Position numbers and translations under genes: made by a program. The notes below the pieces were generated by a model, which was not told the origin of the DNA, ran no database searches, and saw nothing but the letters and a program-made list of their open reading frames with translations. Positions 39,601 to 57,944 of a DNA stretch of 64,000 nt are shown here, in pieces. The DNA lies in contig OY783214.1 in NCBI GenBank assembly GCA_963678705.1, positions 10,540,001 through 10,604,000 on the forward strand, given 5' to 3'. Origin of the DNA: Panorpa germanica (Eukaryota; Arthropoda; Insecta; Mecoptera; Panorpidae). Numbering within the stretch: position 1 is the first letter of the stretch; each line of letters starts with the position of its first letter.

Positions 39601-41049
39601 ATATTATTTAATTGTTACAATTTTAATTTAATTTATAATTGCTTTTAAAAATGATTTCTGTTTAAAACAACATTGTAGAGTGGGCTATAAGTTGCGTGTT
39701 TATGACTCATCACGAGAAATAATTTTTTAATGGGTACCATTGCCGTGATGGTCAGTAATTTTAAAATCTTTTTTAATTAATTTAATGTATAGTACTAGTA
39801 GATGTAGCCTGCGGGGTCTATGTTCCAGGCGTTTTATTTTTTTGGATGTTTTGCGCATTAAACGTTTTTTGTGTCAACGACGGCTTACTGAGTGGCCCAC
39901 GTTTGTATTAATTATAGTGTTGAGGAATAAAGGACTGCAAGGCGACACAATTTAGTAAATTAGTTCATTAGATTTTAAGAAGTAGGCTGTATGATCCTGT
40001 GGTACACACATGTGCTTCTAAACATTTATTAAATATTTTACGTGAATGTTTTTGCTTTTATTCATGTATATTTTAATATTTCTCTTATAAAACCTAGGCT
40101 GATTTAACAAAATTCAACATAAAATACTTTTGAATATTGAAAGGAAAGCGAAGGAGGCCATAGCACCTATAGCACATACTCTGAAGTAAGATAATATATT
40201 GATGGCGGGATTTTCAAAATGAACAATTTTGAGTTTATCAAAATAAACTTCATTTCTATAAGAGAAGTCTAGCAACTAAAATAAGAATAATTCTTAAGTG
40301 GCCAGGTGTCGATTCATAGAGATGTTCCGTTATTTTGATATCTTATCTAGATTAAAAATAAAAATAATACGAAACTTTGTAACATCCGGTATTTATGAAA
40401 GCGTAAGCAAATCAACTTCGTTGCGATATTTTTGTCAAACAAATCTGGTAACACTGCTTATTGATGAATATGTATATTGTACACTATATCTCATTCTGTA
40501 TTTAATCAATTTCGTTATATTAATAATTAGATTATAATAAAAATCATTATAAAAAGAGAGTTATGCTGCTTTAATGACCTATCATACATGCAAATAGTTA
40601 ATAAAGTAATGAATCAAAATTAGATGTGATTATTATCATATTTCGATTCATTTAATATAAAAATATATAGAAACTGATGTTACAAGCAATTCCAGAAGTC
40701 TGGAATCTGCTAAGTAGTGGTGTACCGCACATCGTGATGACGTCACGGCTGTGTAAGCACAATGAGTCATTGTACTTGCTTAAAGTGAGGTTATAAAATC
40801 AGATAAATCAAATGTAATTACAATTTGAAATTAGTAAGATGCAATGCGAATATATATGTATATTTATTTATGTGTATGTTTAATATTAATACTTAATGTA
40901 ATAAATAGTAATGGGGGTTCAAATTTGGTTATTCTTTGCAAATCTACAATATTGTTTTATGTTTCCTCGCAAATGCTACCTCCTTTAAATAGCACAATAC
41001 CACTTTAAATCATAAGATTATCACACTTTTACAATATGCTTTAGCAAAT

Positions 41050-41668
41050 GGGCTTGTGTCCTATGTCTTAATTTCTATAAAAGTGTACTATATATTGATG
41101 GGGTGGGTTACTAGAACCTCAAATGTTCAATTATTTTTTAATTCCTTATATGTTAAGAGATATTAACAATTAAAAAAGCATTTTATCTCTTTAATTATTA
41201 AAGGGATTCAACGTTGTACACATTCCAAATGCATGTGACATCACAATCGCTGCCAACCTTACAGCTCATAAATCTCTTCTATATGTATTTATATATCAAA
41301 ATATCAAATATTATTTACATCTATTTCAAGGAACAATAAAATTTCAATATTATGTCTACCGTAACAGGGTTAAATTAAATAAAAACTTATTATTTTTTGA
41401 CTTGACTTGATTATTTGACTACCAACAGTTACAAAACATTACTACAGCACTGACCTACTCAACAAATAACTGACGTTAAAATGCATTTCACGTCATACAA
41501 ATATGGCCGACCATTTCTAGCGCTAAAACTACAATTCAAATTTTTAATTGCTATATCTCCGTCAACATTTAGATATTTAGTAAAATAGACACGCCAATAC
41601 ACATTTATTAACATCAATTTCAATCAACAATTGAAAAATCGACCACTAAGAAATGCGAGGACACAAGC
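41050..41668 (-). mobile_element. AATT-inserting MITE, copy 7
   Basis: Reverse orientation. The left terminus is perfect (GGGCTTGTGTCCT, preceded by AAT). The right terminus is damaged and ends AGGACACAAGC followed by GAGAAC where CCATT is expected. Apart from that the copy is essentially full length. Confidence 0.85.
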
Positions 41669-42486
41669 GAGAACCTGTACATTTATATGATTTAATGTAT
41701 TACAGAATTATGGATTTATTTCCGCGCTGCTCTTTTTCGCAGTGCAGTCTTACCCTAAGGAAGGGGCGTCTAAGTATTTTGTATACCAAATTGAGAAAAA
41801 AATCGAAAATAAATTTGCAAGTTTTAGCAGCATTTATTGAAAATTTCGTAATGGACTCTCTATCGGAACATGATTATTTTAATTTCTAAATAAGTAACAA
41901 AATATAGGTAGATATAATAAGTACTTATTCTCCACACTGTACAAGTAGCTACAGTATCTATTCCTGTCGGTCCCGACTGTATTCTTTTTCCAGGTTCCAG
42001 AGATGAGTACTCTGGATGATATGTTTTTTGTTTAAACGTTGAGTCATTGTTTCATCCAGAATTTCAAATAAAAAATAATTAAATAGAAGAATTTATCACG
42101 CTCTATAGCGCTTACAGAGAATAAATGAATTCAATAAAACTAAATAAATCCTTCTAGCAAAGTAACACGCAATATATACTACCTTAGGAATTACACTTAG
42201 CGAGTGTACCCATAATTACTTTTTGAATAATTCAGAGGAATTTAATTACAGTATATTTATATATTTTTTACTTATTTTTTTTGCGGTTTTATCTATTGCT
42301 GATATTAGTTCTACATGCTGTCTTGGCCATACCTCAATCGGTTAATAATGAAAAAAGATTTTTGAACAAGTGCGTCTCCTACCTAGGCCGGAGTCCTACC
42401 ATTATTTACTTACTTATAATTGTATATTTTCTAGTTTTGTTTATTCCGAATATATGCTTGGTATATTTGTTTATCATTTGGTTAAT

Positions 42487-42823
42487 GGACTTGTGTCCTC
42501 ATTTTTTAGTGGTCGATTTTTCAATTGTTGATTGAAATTGATGTTAATAAATGTGTATTGGCGTGTCTATTTTATTAAATATCTAAACGTTGACGGAGAT
42601 ATAGTAATTAAAAATTTGAATTGTAGTTTTAGCGCTAGAAATGGTCGGCCATATTTGTATGACGTGAAATGCATTTTAACGTCAGTTATTTGTTGAGTAG
42701 GTCAACTGTTGGTAGTCGAAATAATCAAGTCAAGTCAAAGAATAATAAGTTTTTATTTTATTTACCTCTGCTAAGGCAGACATAGTATTGAAATTTTATT
42801 GTTCGTTGAAATAGCTGTAATTA
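42487..42823 (+). mobile_element. AATT-inserting MITE, copy 8 (3' truncated)
   Basis: Begins GGACTTGTGTCCT after AAT and follows the consensus to the GAAATAGCTGTAA block, where similarity stops. A roughly 25-bp stretch around the TGCTGTGGTAATGTTTTG block is also missing. No right terminus remains. Confidence 0.8.
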
Positions 42824-43815
42824 CCTTCTAAGCAATGTGTTTTATTTCGGAATATTGTAAATGCGCAAACTGGACTAATATCATAAATTCTATATACTTG
42901 CTCGAAATGACAGCCATTTTAATTTTTTTACCGATCTGGGCCTTTATTAGACCATTCTGATACTAAAATCTTCATATACTCGTATACGTATAATATTTTG
43001 TTACGTTTAACATTTATTGATCTTTTAAATGCATAAATATTCAGGAAATTAAATTTATAAGTAACATTTTTTTAATGCGAATAAAAATTAATATTAATAT
43101 GTCGCTAAGTTTGATTGATGGTGTAAAAGTTAATACGTCATCATTTCCTCTGTCCACTACGGAAATGCGGAAACGGAAAACAGTTTTATCACTAAAGATA
43201 CATTTATAATAAGCGATGTTGTTCGATGGTAATGCAATGTATGCCATAAAACAGTTTGAATAAAGTAGTACAATCATGATCGCGAGAACCGTCTGTAAAT
43301 ACTACGTATTATATTTATTGATCAATCGTAATAGCAAAAGCTAATAACGCGACTATGTTTTATTTACAAAGGATAATATGAGTTACAGAAAATGGCTTTT
43401 AGTCAGGGATGGATTATGTGGATGTCACACGTGATGGGTCACAGGGGCCCCCGCGGTCGGAGCAACATAGTTGAACTCGTTCTTCTTTCCTTTTATTTAT
43501 TTCTGTAGGTTTAGCCTTTTAGAATGAACTCGTCTCTTAAATTTAATAGGTAAAGAAATTCAGGGTGCGGAATATGAAACATATGAACCCACTCCAGCTT
43601 GAATTCCTCACAGCAAAGTAAAGAAATTAGTAGTACATAATTCTGTTACATTGTCATTAAATAAATATCATAATTGTCATTAAAAGTCAGTCTAAAATTA
43701 ACCATATAAAGACATAGCGATTGGATTTATTTATTTAAAAATATTTGGTTAGGATAAGGTTTTTAGGTTAAGAGTATAAAAGTAAAACGAGTTTTCAATC
43801 TGCCCGTTCTTGTAA

Positions 43816-44218
43816 GGCCAAAGTTTCCAATGAAAACGAAAAACGAGCCATGTCGAGCAGTGTTTCGTGACTCTATATAGACATTTTAACAATAGAATAA
43901 TAGTGGATTTTATTATGTCGTATTGTGAGGTATTTGTATGTATGTATGTATTTACTTTTGAATAGTATTTGTCTCAACATCTCTGCACATGATGTCACCA
44001 TCAATAGCATGCAACGTAATTGCCTGCGACCAAGAAACACAGTCGCTCAAAACGTGGTCAAAACCAGTTTGAAATCTGTTTAGGTTCGTTCGTGCCGTGT
44101 GTGTTATCTCACTCGTATACACTTTCGTTCTCTCACTAACAACACAGTTGCATTCTCATTCGATTCGGGCAGATTCGGGGCTAAGGTTTGCAATCAGTCA
44201 ACCCATGTGCGGACGGCC
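43816..44218. mobile_element. PIF/Harbinger-type MITE, damaged copy
   Basis: A second copy of the element at 9153-9676. The right terminus is intact (GCTAAGGTTTGCAATCAGTC through GCGGACGGCC). The left terminus keeps only its outermost GGCC, and the rest of the arm is replaced by a few bases before the internal GAAAACGAAAAACGAGCCAT block. TAA lies on both sides (43813-43815 and 44219-44221), so this was a real insertion later deleted inside its left arm. Confidence 0.75.
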
Positions 44219-44356
44219 TAAGTTTATTTGTTAAAGAAACAGTAAATATATGTTTTTGTAGCTACTGAATATTTTAATTTGATAAATAATGAAACATTTA
44301 ATGTCTAGCACAGTTTTGTAGAAATCATTGGCATTTTGTATTCAATAGAATATAGT

Positions 44357-44670
44357 ATATGGAAAAAATTGAGAAGAGCAATTACAAGAAAAGATATAAA
44401 AGGATTTGGGAGAGAGAGATACCACAATACTTAAGGGAAAAAGACACAAAAAACATTAGAAGGATTGCCAGATTTAGATTGTGAAACGAGGAGAAAGGAA
44501 ACAGATACTGGGCAAATAGCGAGGAAAGGATGTACAGGGTGTGCGGAACGGAGATAGAAACACTGGATTACATTAAGTTTTCATGTGAGAAAAAGGTAGT
44601 AAGCGAAAAGAAGAGGTGGATGGCGGAGATAGAGAAAAGGAACAAGGAAAGAGAAGGAATGGCAGAGTAG
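44357..44670 (+). mobile_element. Non-LTR retrotransposon C-terminal fragment
   Basis: An A/G-rich stretch translates to a sequence like the C-terminal tail of insect jockey/R1-type reverse transcriptases. It has ARFRL, then an in-frame stop where Gly is usual, then NEEKGNRYWANSEERM and VCGTEIETLDY. The first Cys of the usual CxxC is Tyr here, a second sign of decay. The polymerase domain is absent, so this is a 5'-truncated dead copy. The clade cannot be set from so little. Confidence 0.65.
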
Positions 44671-45332
44671 AAATAAGAGGGAGAGTAGCAGGAGGAGCGA
44701 AGCAATAGCAATAGCAGTTTTATTTTTATAAGGATAAATTTATAATTTCTTTTTTCGTTTGGAAGGAGTGAGAATGTTTAGATTTAATAAGAATCAAAAT
44801 TGAATTAAGCACAAAAGAATTTGCCAAATGGCAAAAACATTAAAAATAAAATAATATAGTATATTTATGAATAGAAAAGGGTATAACACATGATCACAAC
44901 CCAATTGGGCCCTGAATATATAAACAGTATATAGATGAACAAATCGATATAGAAAAAGCGAAACACGATTTGAAATTGAATTATTATTTTTCAAACTGCA
45001 TATTCATAGTTCGTTTCTATGGAATAAATTCATTTTTTACAATTTCCATTAATTTTATGGTTTATCAATGCACCTAAAGATGTAGGTAGATCTTATCTAT
45101 TCCTGTTAAGTCAATACATTGCTATTGAAAAAAATCAACGAAACGCCCAAATAAAATAACGTCTTCTGTGGATATACCACCACATTGAGGATTGGTTTGA
45201 TCTTCATCTGACCTGCAGTAGAAAGGGAACATTCACCACACTCCATGGATACCAAGTTACGAGCCTCTCCTTGGTTCCACCGTGCATGTCTGGAACTTGG
45301 AGTTGGGATGGCACGCTCCAGAATTCCACCGC

Positions 45333-45375
45333 TATAAAAGCATCGTCGCGAAGCGCTTCGCCGCATTACTCACTC
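45333..45375 (+). promoter_or_regulatory. Alpha-tubulin core promoter
   Basis: TATAAAAG begins at 45333. A TCACTC initiator-like site follows at 45370-45375. Between them lies a perfect 14-bp palindrome, GCGAAGCGCTTCGC (45348-45361). The 5' UTR would run to the ATG at 45525. The region is markedly more GC-rich than its surroundings. Confidence 0.6.
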
Positions 45376-45524
45376 TCTGGTGTCGCATAGCGGATGCCGA
45401 TAGAGACACTGTTACTATTCATAGTTTATTTAAACTTTTATCCGACATACACACACACTCTACATATACAATTTGCTAAATTATTCATTTCTTGTGACCG
45501 TGAAGTTTAACTAACCGAGTCGAC

Positions 45525-53806
<8,282 letters not shown>

Positions 53807-55446
53807 ATATTTCATAAAATAGCATTCCTCAATAATTGGCATTCCGATTCTTTCCTACAGGCACCGAAAATTAAAAACGTTAAACATTTTTTGCTAATAA
53901 TTTTATATGAGAAATATATTACAGAGTAAACAGAAACGTAATATTTATATAACTGTTATATGGTACGTACGTTTTGACATAAATGTTACATAACCGCGTT
54001 TAGACGACATGCTTGTTTTATTTTCTGTTATTCCTTCAGGAAACAATTTATGTAGAGAAACATTCTTATATCTTAAATGTTATTTCTTTAAGAATATCGC
54101 ATGCATATTACATTTTATTATTAATGTATATTTTACATACAACTGATATACAAAATTTTACATAATATTTTTATATTTGTGATATGTTAAATATACATCA
54201 AATTATTAATGTAATGTAATTACAAAGTTGTATAAAATTTTATTAAAGTTTCTTGCTCTTGTCTTGTGTTACAAATTTAACAGAAAATAAAACAAACGTG
54301 TGCAATGCGTTATGTTGAAATTTACTAATAATATAGAGCCGGCAAAATCACTATTTTGATCATCCCCATTTATTGCTTTCTTAACCATCTTCCTCATGTG
54401 CCGACTTATATCATTCATCCATCATGGCATTATACCAAATAAGTTTTTTACTATTTATTGTAACAGTGTTATTTAACATAGATCTTTATTGTAATATTTA
54501 AAACATATTGTGAATTTTAATCGCACAAATAATAAATCATTTTCACTTTGAGTGTTGTTTTATTTATTTTAATATTCAACTAAATTACATTTTTATTTTA
54601 ACATTATATTCTGGAACAGAGAATTTATGCAAAGTTAACTCTAAGTTATTATTTATTAAAATAGCCTATCGATATACGTGTATAGAGAATAAAACTCTTA
54701 TTTTGTACTTTAAAACGAGCGTTCGTTATCTTCTGACAGTTTTTCAAAAACTATTAGCTGACCTTAAATATAATGTAAAATAAGTTGCATAAAATAAGGG
54801 TATAAAACTTAATGGAATTTTGCTTTTTAAAATCTGCAAAATATAAATATTTAAATGAAGAAATAAATAGATGTAATCTTTAGTACGGATCGTGATTTTT
54901 TTAATGAATATTATTCATCTTCAACAATACTCGTTATATTAGTTTTTTACATTGTTTTGGTGATTCAAAAATCCACGATCGGCAGGTCTGCGTTAGGTTT
55001 AAAACCTCTGTCTTACCATCGCTAGGTACTATCTTCGTTTATATACATTATATTCGGGGATTGAGGGAGATAGCGTCTGTCTATTACCATTAAAGAAATA
55101 TTTGTTGAAAAAGGATAGCATATGCTTTAAACATCTGTACTGAACGAAATATTATACAAGTATACAAGTGTAACGGTGAAAAATATATTTTACTTGTCTA
55201 ACGCATCTCGTTTCTCTCTCACTTTGGAATAAATGAGATGAAAGTGAACTTAAAAAAAAATATATCCATGTGGGAAAGAAACAGAAATACATACTTAATG
55301 AATAATGTTGGAAAAAGAAAGAATACTAGAAAGAATAACTAACACAAAATCTGTGACAGGTAGAGAACTTGTAAAGCGTTAGAATAGAATTGTACGAGTG
55401 ACTCGAACTTCACCAAATAGGGCACTTCACCAAATTGTTTACTGGG

Positions 55447-55734
55447 TTCTCTTTTCTTGTGTGCCCCATCTCTTGACATCGTCCTCTACTAACACTTTCT
55501 TCTTGTTTTCCTTGTCAACTTACTTTCAGCTAAACTTGCAGTTAGATAGATTTAAGGTTTATTTAATATATAAAAGGTTAACATTAGTTAAATATGTATT
55601 TATTAATAATATAAATATAATAATAAGTGAAGTATTCTATTAGCATTATAAAATGATATTTTTAAAATAAGTATTATCATAAAACGTCCTTTATATGATT
55701 ATTAAATACTTAAGAATACCCTTTTATGAATTAC
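55447..55734. repeat. Direct repeat, left copy
   Basis: About 288 bp matching 57325-57620 in the same orientation, with scattered substitutions and a few small indels. It begins TTCTCTTTTCTTGTGTG and ends ACCCTTTTATGAATTAC. It ends within three bases of the tubulin pseudogene fragment. It does not have LTR-like TG...CA ends. Confidence 0.85.
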
Positions 55735-55736
55735 AA

Positions 55737-55960
55737 CACAGGCGCGTAAGTTGCCAACGGGAAGTGAAGTCGAGGGTAAGGCTCCAGATTTGTTTTGAAC
55801 TAAATAAGATCCTCTTTCCAAACGCCATCCAAACCTAGAGACGTAATGGGTGAGACAATCTGGTCTACTGTTTGAAGCACCCAACCGAGTAATCTGTTTG
55901 AATGTTCGTTGCTCGGAAGTTCAGTATCCAAAGGTGCAGCCGCAATGGCCGAGACTGATT
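55737..55960 (-). pseudogene. Alpha-tubulin pseudogene fragment, intron retained
   Basis: Read on the minus strand it matches the end of alpha-tubulin exon 5 (TTTGGATACTGAAC, AAACAGATTACTCGG). It then has a shortened intron that keeps GTGCTTCAAACAGTAGACCAG, and then exon 6 up to CTTCCCGTTGGCAACTTACG and GCGCCTGTG, where similarity stops. Multiple substitutions, indels and stops rule out function. Because intron sequence is retained, it arose by DNA duplication and not by retroposition. It lies in inverted orientation about 1.9 kb past the functional gene, whose exons 5 and 6 are its closest visible match. Confidence 0.85.
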
Positions 55961-56146
55961 CAAAAATAACAATTAGTTTTACATTAAAACAAAATACGAT
56001 ATTATTTTTTTACACAAATATAAAAATTTATTTAATATTTCTATTTAGTAATTATTTTAACTATGAGCATTGTCAGATGCGGAGTCTATTCCTAACTTTC
56101 GCTCACTAGTAATGTGACGAAAAACTCTTCTTCTTTTCTGGTTAAT

Positions 56147-56548
56147 CGGTTTGTGTCCTATGTTTTAATTTCTATAAAAGTGTACTATATAATGATAAAG
56201 TTGGTTACTAGAACCTCAAATGTTCAATTATTTTTTAATAACTCCTTATATGTTAAGAGATATTAACAATTTAAAAAGTCATTTTGTCTCTTTAATTATT
56301 AAACGGATTCAACGTTGTACATATTCCAAATGTATATAACATCACAACCGCTGCCAACCTTACAGCTCATAAATCTCTGCTATATGTATTTATACGAGTA
56401 TATCAAAATATCAAATATTATTTACAGCTATTTCAAGGAACAATAAAATTTCAATATTATGTCTGCCTTAGCAGGGTTAAATAAAATAAAAACGTATTAT
56501 TCTTTGACTTGACTTGATTATTTCGACTACCAACAGCTACAAAACATT
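56147..56548 (-). mobile_element. AATT-inserting MITE, copy 11 (truncated)
   Basis: Starts CGGTTTGTGTCCT after AAT (degraded left terminus) and follows the consensus to the CAACAGCTACAAAACATT block, where it ends abruptly. The other third and the right terminus are missing. One small TACGAG insertion occurs at the TTTATATATC block. Confidence 0.8.
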
Positions 56549-57324
56549 TCATCATAATCATTAAAGATAAAATTGTTCTAAAAATATCTAAGATACTTAC
56601 CAAAGAAAATAATATATAAGAAATTCATTATGAGGATCAACTTAACTTGATGAGGTGATATCACTAGATAAAAATAAATTGAATGTTTATGCTATTTATA
56701 TTAAATTTTATAATAATATTATTACTCTCAATATTAATTCAATTGCAATTGTAATAACATGTTATTGTATTTTTATTAACTTTACAAAAACATTTATATT
56801 CATTTTTGCAACTTAGATAAACACAAAAATTTATTTGAGTGTGTGGTTCAGCGCTAATGTTGCTGTGATAACAGCCTGGGTTGTATACAATTAGGCGTAG
56901 TTTCAAATAAATTTTTGCATGTTGTCTTTATGGGACTACCCGGTGGTCGGTTATGTCTGTGATATTAAATTAAGACTAATAACCATTATAGATGGTAGGC
57001 AAATAATGAATGATATTCATTGCATCACGCAGTTAAAGTAAACATTTGTTTCAAACATGTGTTGTTATTATTTATTATTGTAATAAATATTCACAACATG
57101 ATATGATAATAGTATGTACGTCATTTCATTTATTTTTCTCTTTATTGTGTCTATAGTGTGGCGTTACAATTTTAATATATTATGTCATTCCTCTGCTATT
57201 TGCTACTTTTAAATGTGCCTCAAAAATGAAACTTAAATATATAAAAATCTACTACTTCCCAATTGATAACGAATTTTTTATCGCTACTTTAATTCAACTT
57301 ATTTTTCTCGCCTTTTCTTGACGT

Positions 57325-57620
57325 TTCTCTTTTCTTGTGTACCCCTTCACTTAACATTATCCTCTACCTACTCTTTCTTCTTGTTTTCCTTGTCAACTTA
57401 CTTTCAGCTAAACTTACAGTTAGATATATTTAAGGTTTATTTAATATAGAAAAGGTTAGCATTAGTTAAATATGTATTTATCAATAATCCAAATATATAA
57501 ATATAATAATAAGTGAAGCATTCTATTAGCATTATAAAATGATATTTTTAAAATAATTATTATCATAAAACGTCCTTTATATGATTATTAAATACTTAAG
57601 AATACCCTTTTATGTATTAC
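57325..57620. repeat. Direct repeat, right copy
   Basis: The partner of 55447-55734, about 1.9 kb away. It ends ACCCTTTTATGTATTAC. Sequence outside the repeats differs on both sides of each copy. Confidence 0.85.
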
Positions 57621-57944
57621 ATATGCTTCTCTTAAGCTACTTCGTTTTAGTTTTAATTTTACCTTAAATGTAAGTTTCAGCTTGTGAAATGTAGAGAAAT
57701 AAAATTAACTGTATCAAATATAGTAATTTATTTTAAGTAAAGTATATTACTGACACACGAAGCATATAATTCCATAAGGTGACATTTACATTGAAGGTTA
57801 AAGGCAATATTACCAATTTGTGTCTCGGTTGCAGGAACAACTTTTTATAAACAAGCTATAGTTAAAGTGATCGTTTTCCTAAATAAATGTACATTTAAAT
57901 ATAGGATAAATGATCTAAGTTCATAAAAAATATGTGTTATTTAT

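Larger units (their letters stand above)
36634..45332. other. Intergenic, no confident gene
   Basis: The first few hundred bases contain the ZAD gene's 3' UTR, with AATAAA-type signals near 36850. The rest holds two AATT-inserting MITEs (41050-41668 and 42487-42823), a Harbinger-type MITE (43816-44218) and a LINE fragment (44357-44670). Two signal-peptide-like open stretches (41706-41840 and 42251-42450) lack good starts. GC-richer islands near 38385-38505 and 43425-43480 are unexplained. Confidence 0.45.
53807..57944. other. Alpha-tubulin 3' UTR and rearranged spacer
   Basis: The likely 3' UTR extends to ATTAAA at 54242-54247 (followed by a GT-rich stretch) or AATAAA at 54286-54291. Beyond it are two direct repeats, the tubulin pseudogene fragment and one truncated MITE. 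No functional gene was found. Confidence 0.55.

Noticed and set aside
55447..57620. LTR retrotransposon bounded by the two direct repeats
   Set aside because: No TG...CA ends, no target duplication, no gag or pol frame inside, and the interior holds a tubulin fragment and a MITE.
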